Source: Meandrina meandrites (Eukaryota; Cnidaria; Anthozoa; Scleractinia; Meandrinidae). Taken from it: a stretch of 64,000 bases of DNA. The position numbers and the translations under genes are program-made. A model generated the notes under the pieces. It made no database searches. It saw only the letters and a list, made by a program, of their open reading frames with translations, and had not been told where the DNA came from. The stretch spans positions 24,432,528 through 24,496,527 of the forward strand of contig OY855910.1 of assembly GCA_963693305.1 (NCBI GenBank). The letters run 5' to 3'. Of the stretch, positions 11,401 to 22,107 are shown one piece after another (the stretch's first letter is position 1; the number at the start of each line of letters is the position of its first letter).

Positions 11401-14400
11401 TAAAACTGCCACTATTTTATTTCATCAAAACGTATGCCCGCATGCTGTGACGTGATGCCTCAGTCAAAAGCTTCAACCGACTTTATATTAAGTTGCTTAT
11501 TGTCGTCAGTAATAAATAAAAATAAAATTCTTCTCAGTGAGGTAAAAAAGAGTTCATTGAAAAACCATTATTCAGCAGACTTGCACATGTATTTACTCCT
11601 AATCACAAACTCTTTCCTTCTTTATTGGGAACGTCTCTTGGCGAGTTATGTCCCTGTGTAGGGTGGAATGAGAAAACCAATTAGCGATGTGCATTTCCCA
11701 AACCTTCAATACAAATCAACTGGTGAAAACTCTTTTTTTTTGGAGTAAGGTAGATGGTGACTTTGCTTGACCACTCCCAAAAACACAAAAAAGAAAAGTT
11801 AAGTTTTGAGTCGCATTGAAATGTAAATTGTACCACACAAAAATACTGCTCAGGTTGCATCCACTGACTTAAAAGTTAGAACCCCTTTGTACTGCATACA
11901 TGTAATAAACAGTACAACATGAAGTAAGGCTTCATACACACACATACTGAGCTTTTGAGCCCCAATGGCTTGAGATTTGATTCTGGGATTTCATGGGACC
12001 AAATTTTTTCTGAGTGCATCCGTTTACAATAATTCACTGTTTTAAGACATACGTATAATGTACTGTATACATTTTGTAATAAACAAATTTGAAAAAAATA
12101 AGCAGACAAAGATTTTTCATGGAAACAATTTTGTTTTTGCTGGACATGGCATCACGTCACATGCAAAACAGCAATATGTTACATGTAAATCAATAAATAA
12201 AACAACACTGCTTGAAATTCACTTGGTCTGTCACTTGATTTAAAGTTTAAATTATAATTCAAAACATTAAATTCTCAAAAATAAACATCTTAAAAACCTA
12301 CCTTAATAAGTTCTTTTTCTACTTCTTCATCGTCGCCCAGCAACGGTGACTGTGGCTTAAGACTGACACCCATCACACTCAAGTTTAAATGATCTGCCGT
12401 GTCTCCGTCATCATCTTCACTGTCTCCACCCTCCAGCTCCTCCTCCTCCTCTTCCTCCTCCTCCTCATCATCATCACCATCTCCCTCGTCATCACTCATT
12501 GAACCCAAAGTATCAAGCCGACCATTAGAATCAAGCCAGTTTTTCACTTCTTCAATTCCATCTTCTCCTATGCTATTCCCTGTAAAGGAAGAAAAAAAAG
12601 AAATTGTTACCATTTACAGTCAAAATACTCACCATAATTTATAGACCCCATATTCCAGAACAGCCTTGAATAATGGCAAACAGACTGAATTAAATTATTT
12701 CTTTCAAGCATTCAAATTTAATTTAAATATTGTAAATCATCCAACTGTGAAGATGGAACATGTCAAAAACAAACCAAAATCAGTGTAGAAGTGGTCTCAA
12801 GTCAAATACTCGGGAAAAAGATTTTCCGAGTTCACCCAATGGGAGTCGAACCCATGACCTTCCAGAATACCAGTTGGAATGCTCTAACCACGGAGCTATA
12901 GGGGACTCATGGTGAGCGAAGTCATATTCTCGGTTCTTATATATATACTGGAAGGTCATGGGTTCAACTCCCGTTGGGGGAACTTGGAAAATCTTTTTTT
13001 CCGAGTATTTGACTTGAGACAACTTCTCCACTTATTTTCACTTTATCAAAGTCACAATTTCACTTATCAAAAATAAATCAATTGGACTGGTCTATTTTTG
13101 ACAGGTTCACATGTCACATGCTGGATGATTTACAATATTCAAATTAAATTTGCATGGTCAAAATGAATAAAGTCTGCTTACTAGCCTTGTGGCCCATCAG
13201 GCCGGAGCTTATCCCGGTTTCCGTAGCATGAAGCGACTGGAGTATTTCTACTCCCCCCTGGATGGGATGCTAGTCCATCGCAGGGTTACCCCCAGCAGTA
13301 AATTCGCCGGTACCCATTTATACACCTGGGTGGAGAGAGGCACTATGAGAGTTAAGTGTCTTGCCCAAGAACACAACGCAGCGCCCTGGCCAGGGCTCGA
13401 ACCCAGACCGCCCGATCCAGAGTCCAGCGCACTAACCATTAGGCCACCGCGCCTCCCAATGGTAAAAAGGAATAATGCGGTCAATTGGCCATAAATCAAT
13501 ACTATTTCAGAATACTAGGTGCATGCACTGAGTATTTAAAAGTCCAAGGGAATACCACTAGGGTGCCTTAGTTGGCCTAAATGGAGAAATGCTGCCATTC
13601 AAAGTGAGGTTACCTTGAACAGGCAATACAATATAACTTAGAGTAACTTCAGCATAGTTTTTTCTTGAATGAAGGCAACTGCCCGGGTGGGAACTTGAAA
13701 AAAAAATATATGGGGAGACTCTGTGCCCTAAACCCATACACTTTCATATACCATTTTTGAAAGAAAAGGAACCTTTCCTTTTCATACACCTTCAATAGAA
13801 AATGGTACCACTTTCACATAATTAATCATTTCACATAATTACCATTTAATTCCAGCTTCTCTAATGTGTCTTTACTTGCCAAAGCCTCGACAATCGCTAG
13901 TGCTCCCTCCTTGTTGATCTCATCAAAAGAAAGGTTCAGTTCTTTTAGGTTGTTCAGTGCACTGCGTAAACACTCTGCCAATGCTTTTGCTCCCTTTGTT
14001 TTTATAAGGCAATCCCCAAAATTAACGACTTCAAGGCTTTTAAGGCTTGGTAACACCTGCAAAAAATAAAAATGTGTTATCACACAGATAGGTACACATG
14101 AAGTCCATATCATGCCAAGTGTCACGTGCATGTATCAACACAGCTTATTTATCCTGGTTTCTGAAGCATAAAGGGCCTAGGAGTTTTTCTACTCCCCTCA
14201 TTGGGATGTTAGTCCATCATATAGTTACACCCCCCTCCACCCCACCCCCTTCTCAAGCATTAAATTCACTGGACTCCATTTGTACAAACAGCTTAAGAGA
14301 GCTACTGTGACAGTAAGATGATACAATATGATGCCCAGCACAATAAACCATCAGGTTATGGTCTGGCCCACATCAAGCAGATAGGTGGTGACAATAAGAA

Positions 14401-17400
14401 AATTCTTGTTTTTTACACATCAAGAGATTATCAGATATATTATTCTTAACAGTTTACAATCTGTTCAAATAGTTTTTAAATATTCTAATAGAAAGAACAT
14501 TTTACCTTGGCCATGGCTGAGGCTCCTTTGGGGGTGAATGTGTTGTCATTCAAATTCAAAACCTGTTGATAAAGAAAAAAAAATGTGCAAGGAAACTATC
14601 AACAAACAGATAAACTCTGTTAATTATCTAAGCTAAAAAACTGTCTGGAGGTCTGGTGAAGGTTGAAATCTGCACTAAAGACCCTAACTCTAGGGGTATA
14701 TTTAGACATCACAGGATTATACAGTAGAATCCCTATTAAGCAGCCACCCTTGGGGAAATGGCAGCTGGCCGCTTAATAGAGGTTCGTCAGAAATTAGCAA
14801 AAGGCCATTTAAAAAGGTTACCTTATTTCAATACAAAATAGCGTGAAACGGAATAAGGAAACCACTTGAAGGCAACAATAAACCTGTGTTTGAATGATTT
14901 TATCAGCTGTCACTGTCCGAGCTCGTTGGAAATAAATCCAAACATCATATATTACATTTTTACTAGCTGCGGATAGGGGTAAAAACAATAGAAGAAGGCT
15001 CCTCGGGGCTGCAGAAAGGTGGCTGCGGGCGCTTAATAGAGGTGGCCGCTTAAGGGGGGAGACTCTTAACTACAGATTTGGAGCAGTTGCTAAGGAATGG
15101 CTGAAGACTGTATTTTCAAGCAAGCGATTTTAAAGCTTTTTGTAACGCTAAAATGGTGAATTTTGTTTGGGGGTACACCTGCTTTGGAAAATATAACATT
15201 GCGCGTGCGAAACTAGTGCCAGTCCCAAACCGCGTGCTAGAATTTAAAATCCCTAAAACTCCATGGAAACAAGGTAAAGTTCCGATTTCTTTTACGAATC
15301 AGAGATAAAGCAGCTGTCTTTATAATCTGACGTATGCTTTTACCGTTTACACGAAAAAAGGAAATGCTACTGATGAAAGTCTGTAAATATGAGTGTATAT
15401 TAGGCCATAATTCTTATAATAATGCGAATTTCACAAAAACGATACGTCACATTACGCATGTGGATGTTCTTTATCTATTGACGCTCATTTTAATTTTAAA
15501 ATCTATCCGCCGTTTGGGTTTTAGGGTTTATTCCGTTCTAGTCACGTGACGCATTAAATATGACCGTGACTTGAAACTCTTGGAGGAATCTTCAATAGAA
15601 CAAACTCGTGCAAAAAGCTTACCTGTATGAGGTTTTGTTTCCAAAATATAGCAATTAGAAAGTTGCCTTAGAAACAAATTGGTAGTTAAGAGTCACCCCC
15701 CTTAAAACGGGTTTTATTTACAGTATTAAACTGAGAATAGTGTCAGGACTTAACTGGCCGCTTAATAGGGGGTGGCCGTTTAAAGGGAGGCCGCTTAATA
15801 GGGGGTGGCCGTTTAAAGGGAGGCCGCTTAAGGGGGTGGCCGTTTAAAGGGAGGCCGCTTAATTGGGGGTGGCCGTTTAAAGGGAGGCCGCTTAATAGGG
15901 GGTGGCCATTTAAAGGGAGGCCGCTTAATAGGGGGTGGCCGTTTAAAGGGAGGCCGCTTAATAGGGGGTGGCTGTTTAAAGGGAGGTCGCTTAATAGGGG
16001 TTTGACTGTATAAACATACTTTATTCACATGCTGGGCGAGAATTACTCTCTACACAAAACACAATATCAGTTTCATTACATACACAGTTTGCACACTAAA
16101 TGTAAGGTGAATTCAAGTTAGTTGAGACAGCTGTACTGCCAACCTTAAGGTTTGGATTGGACTTGAATGCTTCAGCCAGTGCCGCAACTCCTTCATGGAG
16201 GATTCCATTTTGTGGCATTTGAACCTCTTCTAGTGTTCCTATTGTCTGTAAGAAAATAGAAATTAATATAAACCAAAAAAATTAACAATTATTCACTGAA
16301 GTGGAGGTAAATAGTGGTGGATATTTACCAAGCTGTGAAATGGCGAGGTAAGTATCCACCACTTTCATCAACACTAAGGTGAATAATAGTTGTTTTAGTA
16401 TACAGTCCACACAAGCTGAATAACTAGCAGACCAAAACACTGCTTTCGGTAACCAAAGCAACACGTTAAGCCACTTTGTTTCTCTTTGGCAGCTCATATA
16501 CCAATCAGGTAAATATAAATGTGACTTCTGATCTCCCACATGGGATGTGAAATCTCCCAGAGGTCAGAGGTGGGTGGGGCTGAATTCAGACAAAAATTCA
16601 TAACTGTTAACTTTCTTGTCCATGTTTTGTACTTTCTGTGTATGTCCAGTAAAGTGCCAAAAATAAAAGATGGTGACAAATAGATAAAGTGCATCTTCTT
16701 TTGGGGTTAATAAGAGACAGTCTCGTCTTAACTCTGGAGACACCTCCTCCTGAATTTGGATTACATCAGGTATGAAATATCTTTGGGATCACGACCCAGT
16801 GAATGGATGGAGCTGAAAAGACGAAGCTTGACTGTATCACTGTTGCTTTAAGAGTAACAGTTGTGCGTGCAATTAGAGAATCTTTTGAGTGCATGTTGTT
16901 TCCATGACTACCACATGCCTTTCCCACAGCTGCTTCCACAAGACATCAAAATGAACAAATGCATGTCCTCACCTCAAATGCTGTTGCTAATGATTTGGCT
17001 CCTGGGTTTTCCAGTCGATTTCTTCCTGATATGAATACTTGAAGCTGTAGTGGCGCCCCTGCTTCTGAACTAGTTCTGTGACACTCGATCAAAGCATCTG
17101 AAAGAATCTATAAAAACAAGCAAAAATATATCATCAGATCTACATTTATCATATTGCTCCAAATTACATGTAGCCTAGGATGTGGCTGGACAAAAAACAG
17201 TCACCCTGAGAATGTGGTTGTTATAGGGGGGGGGGGGGGGGGGGGGGGGATGTGGTAGTTATACGAGCGAGGGGAGGGTAGATTTCAATGAGGGTTTACC
17301 TGTGGCTCTCGATAACACCAAAAGAAGTCTGTCAATTTGTCAAGTCACTTTTCTACTTTTTTGAGACTTCTTGCAGTTAATTTTTCTAACTTTAAAGTTA

Positions 17401-20400
17401 AACTTCAGTTTGATTGACAGGTACTGACGTCTTTATTAAGGCATGTACACTGTTTTCGATTTTGCAGGAAAGATGTCTAAAATAGAGTTCTACAGTCAAA
17501 CCTCGATTATCCGGACTCGTGGGGACTGCGCTTAATAGTCCGGATAATCCCGAGTCCGGATAATCAAAAATATGAATATAAATAAGCCAGATGATCTAAT
17601 GCCTGGTTACTAAGCTACAAATGTTCCACAAACACACATCTTTGTCATCACACAAAACTCAATGGAAAAACTGTGTTTAATGAAGAAATGCAAATGACAA
17701 CAAATACCAGAAAAAGGTCAATCGTATGTCAAAGTTGATGGAAAACATGTTCATCATTACAGTAATCAATATTCATGAAAAATGGGACCAGAGAAGCAAG
17801 TCCAGAAAATCGAGAAATCCAGATAATTGAAGTCCGGATAATCGAGGTTTGACCGTATACACATAGATTTCTCAACTGGAGACTAGGAATAATTATGTTG
17901 CAAAATTCTGTTGTGTTCTAAAGAGTTCATGTGTGCTTGCACAACTCAATAATGATCTTGGGCATGTTACCTAATTGTTACTTTATTTATTTACAAGTTA
18001 ATCCTACTCATACTTCAATTGCAACAAGAGAAGACCTGTATGTCACTCACCTTCCCTCCACCAACCCCAAGTCCATTGTTATTTAATCTAAGTGTTTTTA
18101 ATGAGTAACAGGCTTGACTTGTGAGCAGTTTTACACAGGCTTTCACTCCATCAGGACCAAATGCATTGTCACTAAGATCCAGCTCAACAAGTTTTGCATT
18201 TGCTGTGATAACGCCATCACTCAAATGTCCCTAGAAAAAGAAACAGGACTTGTACTTAATTAACTGTCCACAGTGTATCTTTTTATGAAGCGCTTCATGT
18301 TGTTGTTCAAATATCATTACACATAGAATCTCGCTGCTTAAACTCTTTATTTTGATTACACTTTGCCATGTAGATACATATATAGAACAAATTAAAGAGA
18401 GAAAACACATTGAAATAAAACATACACACATCATAATAAAGGGGGAAACATAACCACCTTGTTAAAGGTTTCCGAAGACTGCAGTTTTTGCAAACCTTTG
18501 ATATCCTACATGTACATTTAAAGATATATGCACAAAAGCCAACTAGTGTTAAAAAGTCTAGTATGTTTTTCTTTCAGTTAAAGCAGTCAAGAAGTCCATC
18601 AAATATAGTGCAAAGGTGTTGTTTGATTGCATTATCTTAATTAATGTGTTGCGTAGCTATGATAAAGTTAAACTGCTGCTAACAGATACATGTATCTCTG
18701 GCTCATTGGATGGACACTTCATGTTCCCAGCCACATACAAACACCACATTTTTAATTTTCCGTATTTAGTGGACACCACTCCCATGTGGGTACTTTTTCA
18801 GGTCCCAAGGGTATCCTCCAATGAGAAGTTCAAGGATGATAATTATGTTTCATACGCATGCAAGTCCCTAGTTTAGCATTATGTTGTTTTTCATCATCAA
18901 AATACAGTTAACTCCCACTGTATCTAACAGTTCCGAGACCACAATTTGGTGTCTGAAATAAAGAAAGTCTTAAATAATGGGAGTTATTTTCAGTTATTCT
19001 TATTTGCTGGGAACTTCAACTCTTATCCGTAAGAGCGAGGTATCTGCAAGGCGGAAGTTGACTGAAATGTAAATCAAGAGATTCTCCTGTGCGGGATGTA
19101 AAACAATCACTGAACGACTTATCCCTTCTAAACATACCAATGCAAGTGGAATTTCGGATCTCAATCTTCCAGTAAATATATCACTCCATAATGCTCTCTA
19201 AGACGAAGAATAATACAAAAAATGTTAAAATGGAGCATCACTTAAAAAGCATACTCGGTGTTTACTTATGCTGTAAAAGTATTATTTTGATAAAAATTAA
19301 TGTCAATTAATTAAACATAATTATTCACCTCAAACTCTGGTTTTGTTGCGAGTGCTCCTCCGATTGCCTCAGCAGCTTCAACACCAATGGTGTTACCTTC
19401 TAAGCACAATGCCTGAACATCTTTACTGGCCTTAATTGCATTCACAACCTCCACAGCTGTAATAAACATGTAAGACAATGTGATGTCAAGCTTTTTTATA
19501 TGTCAAAATAACATGCGAAGTCAAGAGCAGCATGGATTTACAAGTGTGTTTCACAGGCCTTACAGTGCAACCACTAGAACTAGGCCACTTGAAAGAAAAC
19601 TGAACAATCAAAGTTGTTAACTGAGAACAATGGATGGCTATCTTTGTCGTAAAAAGAGCAATGATGTTGAAGCAACCAGACAACAGTTCTACAACAAAAT
19701 ATGAAACCAAGGCAAAGCAAACTTTGCTTTACTTGCTTTTACCCTCTGTGCGAAGTGTGTTAACCTTATGGTCAGTGCGCTGGACTCTGGTTCAAGTATC
19801 TGGATTCAAGCCCTGGCCGGGGTCACTGCATTGTGTTCATTTCCCTGCCGAGCTTAACCTGAAGGAAATCCTGTAATGTTGTGTGTGTACGTTTGTGGCA
19901 CGCGTTTATGCACGCGCTAAATGACGTGAAAAATTATGCGCAGCAAGGATGCGCAATGCAATTCCCAGGAATCACCTTAACTGAATCCCCCTATCCCAGC
20001 AAAAACCCGGGATGGTGCACACTTTGAATGTTATCTTGTCAGTATGATCACAATAAAACAACACGTTGCTTAGGATGCACCAACTTGGTGCCAGGGGATA
20101 GGTGAAGGTGAAGGTGATATACCGCACACGTGAATAGTGATTTCCGTGCGTGCTGATTGGTCGCTTGGTTGACTCGGAGGTGATTAGCAAAGTACTATTC
20201 ACCTCCGATCCCCGAGCATCCGAAGAGAAACAAAATGGCTTCATGTGTCGCTTTGGAAACCGAAAGTAATGCAGTTTTTCGGGGGTCTGCTAGTTATTCA
20301 ACTTGTGTGGTATATACTAAAACAATTATTCACCTCAGTGTTGGTGAAATATCCACAAATATTACATTACATTTCCTATCACCGTAGCACGACACTGTTT

Positions 20401-20603
20401 TTACCAAGAATTAGTTCACGACAAAATGTGGGGAATTGTAAGCGGTGATAATTAATAAAACTGTAAAATATAAGAAGCTTACCATCATCTGCGGAGTTCA
20501 ACTTGAAACTTTTTCCTTTGAAACTTACAACGTTAACTTGTTCGACTTTCGTTTTTGCCAATAAATCTGCAACGCCTTGGACTTCATCTTTTGATTCGGC
20601 CAT
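5401..20603 (-). CDS. RANGAP1: Ran GTPase-activating protein 1
   Basis: RanGAP1 stimulates GTP hydrolysis by Ran at the cytoplasmic face of nuclear pores and, in animals, on mitotic spindles. Coding exons in transcript order: 20603-20483, 19456-19329, 19197-19138, 18230-18051, 17107-16973, 16245-16144, 14562-14506, 14056-13843, 12579-12302, 8958-8851, 8338-8294, 7712-7664, 7050-6962, 6050-5929, 5470-5401. They total 1758 nt, or 585 residues, against 587 in human. All phases agree; most donors are GTAAG/GTGAG-like, and GTTGGC after exon 6 is weak. The start is [15 protein letters not shown]. Residues about 1-340 form the leucine-rich-repeat GAP domain, including [18 protein letters not shown] and [13 protein letters not shown]. 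Residues 361-392 are an acidic Asp/Glu run. Residues 426-585 match the animal C-terminal domain and end in [16 protein letters not shown] with K522 matches the human SUMO site LKSE at K524. The gene appears intact. Confidence 0.97.
5635..5660. repeat. Isolated TTTTCCCGCGC motif
   Basis: GCCAAGCGCGGGAAAACGCG, one copy of the motif that recurs in RanGAP1 introns. It lies in the last intron, about 35 bp before an ATTGGTTG (inverted CCAAT) motif. Confidence 0.6.
6306..6405. repeat. Clustered TTTTCCCGCGCTTGG motifs
   Basis: Three exact copies of GTTTTCCCGCGCTTG and a fourth variant lie in RanGAP1 intron 13, spaced 24-30 bp apart with CACCCGTTACAT between them. The core TTTCCCGC matches the E2F consensus. 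Whether this is regulatory or only part of a repeat is open. Confidence 0.75.
6452..6629. repeat. Foldback element with internal tandem units
   Basis: TAGCCTGCGTAGCTGGCGGG at the left is matched by the reverse complement CCACCAGCTACGCAGGCTA at the right. Between them are several units close to AAGACCAAAGCATGCGGCCG. This fits a non-autonomous foldback or MITE element inside RanGAP1 intron 13. Confidence 0.7.
6723..6893. repeat. Inverted-repeat (MITE-like) element
   Basis: TTTGACGTTAAAACTACG at the left and CGTAGTTTTAACGTCAAA at the right are reverse complements. The interior is about 135 bp and has no coding capacity. It ends roughly 70 bp from RanGAP1 exon 13. Confidence 0.75.
7148..7535. 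mobile_element. PIF/Harbinger-like MITE
   Basis: The 388-bp element has terminal inverted repeats GGCCTGGTTTRAACGTCGCA and is flanked on both sides by TAA (7145-7147 and 7536-7538). A 3-bp TAA/TTA duplication with GG-starting termini is typical of the PIF/Harbinger superfamily. There is no transposase. It sits in RanGAP1 intron 12. Confidence 0.75.
8455..8530. repeat. Clustered GCGCGGGAAAA motifs
   Basis: Three copies of AAGCGCGGGAAAAC in RanGAP1 intron 10, about 28 bp apart and joined by GCAACCGGTT. They are the reverse complement of the cluster at 6306-6405. CCAATCA motifs lie just upstream and GGTTGG just downstream. Confidence 0.7.
9849..10055. repeat. Palindromic GGGACC-rich element
   Basis: Many GGGACC/GGTCCC repeats are arranged around a central inverted repeat (GGTCCCACAAATTCAAAC against GTTTGAATTCGTGGGACC). 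The ends carry CACGAGG and CCTCGTG. It behaves as a foldback element in RanGAP1 intron 9. Confidence 0.65.
11233..11305. repeat. Clustered TTTTCCCGCG motifs
   Basis: Two copies of CATGTTTTCCCGCG with TTGG and a degenerate ATTTTCCCGCCCC lie in RanGAP1 intron 9. This is the same family as the clusters at 6306 and 8455. Confidence 0.65.
12780..13030. mobile_element. Head-to-head pair of a second tRNA-like SINE
   Basis: On the minus strand, 12903-12780 has a tRNA-like head with TAGCTCCGTGGTTAGAGC and GGGTTCGACTCCC, then a tail with ACTTGAGACCACTTCT. The plus strand at about 12949-13030 repeats GGAAGGTCATGGGTTC through ACTTGAGACAACTTCTCCAC. The two copies form an imperfect palindrome of about 250 bp. 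The anticodon arm does not fold properly, so this is not a tRNA gene. RanGAP1 intron 8. Confidence 0.7.
13180..13458 (-). mobile_element. tRNA-derived SINE (GGGAGGCG family), copy 2
   Basis: On the minus strand it runs from GGGAGGCGCGGTGGCCTAAT through GGGTTCGAGCCC to CGGAAACCGGGATAAG. ATGGTCAAAATGAATAA (about 13154) and ATGGTAAAAAGGAATAA (about 13459) flank it and look like a slightly mutated target-site duplication. RanGAP1 intron 8. Confidence 0.85.
14150..14300 (-). mobile_element. Decayed SINE fragment
   Basis: ATCCTGGTTTCTGAAGCATA followed by TACTCCCCTCATTGGGATG resembles the 3' body of the GGGAGGCG SINE on the minus strand, with many changes and no recognisable tRNA head. RanGAP1 intron 7. 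Confidence 0.5.
14722..16008. mobile_element. TA-flanked pogo/Tc1-mariner-like non-autonomous element
   Basis: The left end is CAGTAGAATCCCTATTAAGC. The right end, reverse-complemented, is CAGTCAAACCCCTATTAAGC. TA dinucleotides flank both. The 1287-bp interior has no transposase. Its right end is expanded into a 33-bp tandem array built from terminus-like sequence (15756-16000). It lies in RanGAP1 intron 6. Confidence 0.7.
15756..16000. repeat. 33-bp tandem array in a transposon end
   Basis: About seven units alternating GGCCGCTTAATAGGGGGT and GGCCGTTTAAAGGGA. The GCTTAATAGGGG portion is also the end of the surrounding TA-flanked element, so the array looks like an amplified terminus. The proline-rich open frame across it is an artefact. 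Confidence 0.85.
17224..17249. repeat. Poly-G run
   Basis: About 26 consecutive G residues in RanGAP1 intron 4. The length may be unreliable in the assembly. Confidence 0.9.
17493..17855. mobile_element. TA-flanked pogo/Tc1-mariner-like MITE
   Basis: The left terminus is CAGTCAAACCTCGATTATCC and the right terminus, reverse-complemented, is CGGTCAAACCTCGATTATCC. Both continue into GGACT and are flanked by TA. Tandem TCCGGATAATC motifs lie just inside the left end. The 363-bp length and lack of coding capacity make it a MITE. RanGAP1 intron 4. Confidence 0.8.
18905..19064. mobile_element. Possible third element of the TA/CAGT class
   Basis: The left end CAGTTAACTCCCACTGTATC follows TA. The right end, reverse-complemented, begins CAGTCAACTTCCGCC. 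The termini resemble the two neighbouring CAGTCAA elements, but the inverted repeat is weak and the right flank is AA instead of TA. Confidence 0.45.
19750..19845 (+). mobile_element. Decayed SINE head
   Basis: TTATGGTCAGTGCGCTGGAC, then GATTCAAGCCCTGGCCGGGG and ACTGCATTGTGTTC, match the tRNA-like head of the GGGAGGCG SINE with several indels. RanGAP1 intron 1. Confidence 0.55.
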
Positions 20604-21103
20604 CTTGCCAATAGAGAATTTTTCTAAGAGAGCAACTACAGGCCGTGTTGGAAATTCGAACAGGAATTTATCAAGAAGTATGTTTTACCATGTGCACTGT
20701 GAACTCAGCTCAGCGTTCGCTTGTCGCCGGTTTTCGCCGGTTTTCTCCGCGGCCTTAATGACTCACGAGAGGGGTCTGAGAACAAGCGCATTTGCGCATA
20801 CTTTAGCATACTTTACTTTAATGTTGTTACTGCGGGCTCATACAAAGTCTGTAGAGGGCGGCTTAGAGGGCAAAAAACTGAGGGGGCTGCAAAGAAGAAA
20901 GTAAAGTTGCTGTTAGTAAGTATAAGAATATAGCCGCTATATACACGCAATGTAATATTTCTAGCGGGCATTACTTTTTTATAGAACTTAGCTAAAAACT
21001 GTAGGAGCCCGGTACCCCTGATGCAACTTTAGCGCGTTTATAATACGAATTCAAAAACATGGCGGCAACAGTCTTTTAAAGTTGTCATTTTATTTCCTTA
21101 ATT
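20604..21103. promoter_or_regulatory. RanGAP1 upstream region, possibly bidirectional
   Basis: About 500 bp separate the RanGAP1 ATG from a plus-strand ATG at 21104. The segment is GC-richer than its surroundings, with GTCGCCGGTTTTCGCCGG and ATGGCGGC motifs. I see no TATA box. The role as a promoter is inferred from position only. Confidence 0.4.
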
Positions 21104-21179
21104 ATGGCCGCTAAAAACAGTTCACCTGAATTAAGTTTCGGTGACTGGGAAGATGAAGACGTGGACGAGTTGTTGAGCA
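21104..21179 (+). CDS. Possible first coding exon, divergent from RanGAP1
   Basis: An ATG opens a frame reading MAAKNSSPELSFGDWEDEDV and then DELLS, ending in phase 1 at a GTGAGT donor. The acidic, tryptophan-containing start looks protein-like and the ATG context (ATTATGGCC) is fair. I cannot find a convincing second exon downstream, where the sequence becomes repeat-rich, and I do not recognise the protein. It could be a true 5' exon with a distant partner, a broken gene, or a chance frame. Confidence 0.35.
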
Positions 21180-21209
21180 GTGAGTGCCAGGAAGGCGGCC
21201 ACTTTGCAA

Positions 21210-21396
21210 ACCTTGCCAGACCCGGGGGGTTTTGACATTTTCTGGAAGCCAAAGTGAAATTCCCTACCCCTGGGCACCTAGTGAATGTCAAATTTGCCAT
21301 ATATCCACTTAAATTTCTAACCCAGCAGACCATTTTAGATATCAAAATCCCTACCCTGGGAGAGCTTCATGATGTCAAATTCCTGTGGGTAGGCCC

Positions 21397-21437
<41 letters not shown>

Positions 21438-21560
21438 CAATACGGAATCGTACTCTAAGTGCTAAGAGCACTAAAGCAAACACAAAATGGGCTGTAAAGC
21501 CTAATGCACTTATCATTGGCTTTCCCGGGGGTTGACCCCAGGGACACCCCCGGGAAAATG
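21210..21560. repeat. Degenerate CCCTGGG-rich repeat
   Basis: Several partly similar stretches recur, such as GTCAAATTTGCCATATATCC, GATATCAAAATCCCTACCC and GATGTCAAATTCCTGTGGG, and there is a C-run at 21394-21409. The segment continues to 21660 with palindromic CCCCGGG motifs. It is probably an old, internally repeated element. No coding potential is visible. Confidence 0.4.
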
Positions 21561-21924
21561 CAGAGAATGGTACATTTTGAAAAAAAAATTGTCGCGTGGG
21601 GTAGGGACATTGTTTTGCTTTTGAAACGAACACGCCAGACCCCCGGGATGCACCCCTGGGATTTATTAGACATTGGTTTTAAAAGTGTGACAGGCCTGAC
21701 ACACTTCTTGTGGGTTTCATGATGTTGTATATAATTAGTTTCACCTTTATAGTTTTGCTCTAACAAGTATATCTTTTAGAGATCTGCCTCTAAGAAAAAT
21801 CTCTCGAAGCAGGGGTTGTTTCTCAGTGATATGCCATTTACTCATTAAAACCTTTTTGAGATTTGGCACTAATGGGTTGAAAGGCAATATGGTTTTTCAC
21901 AGCTTGTTTTTCCTGTAGCGCGTA

Positions 21925-22107
21925 TTATCTCTCTGTGAATTTGACTTCTGCGAGGGTCTTTTCAACTATGTTGTTTGGATAGCCTCTGTCACGTAATCGT
22001 GACTTGAAATTATCAATTCTTTCTTCAAAAAGTACTTTTGAAGAGTTAGTTCTAAGAAGTCTGAGGGCTTTACCTTTGGTGAAGCCCTTCGCCACTCCTC
22101 CTTTCAC
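21925..22107 (-). mobile_element. Reverse-transcriptase fragment of a non-LTR or Penelope-like element
   Basis: The minus strand encodes GKALRLLRTNSSKVLFEERI, then LRDRGYPNNIVEKTLAEVKF. This pattern is common in cnidarian Penelope/LINE-type reverse transcriptases, just C-terminal of the catalytic palm. The catalytic motifs and the rest of the ORF are absent, and the frame stops on both sides, so this is a dead remnant. The family assignment is from memory of such proteins. Confidence 0.6.

Noticed and set aside
12399..12644. Plus-strand poly-serine open frame
   Set aside because: It is the antisense shadow of the acidic Asp/Glu exon of RanGAP1.
12834..12903. Candidate tRNA gene on the minus strand
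   Set aside because: A- and B-box-like sequences are present, but the anticodon arm does not form a 7-nt loop and the acceptor stem mispairs. It is a SINE head.
15828..16028. Proline-rich repeated frame (IKRPPFK units)
   Set aside because: It is an artefact of the 33-bp tandem array in a transposon end.
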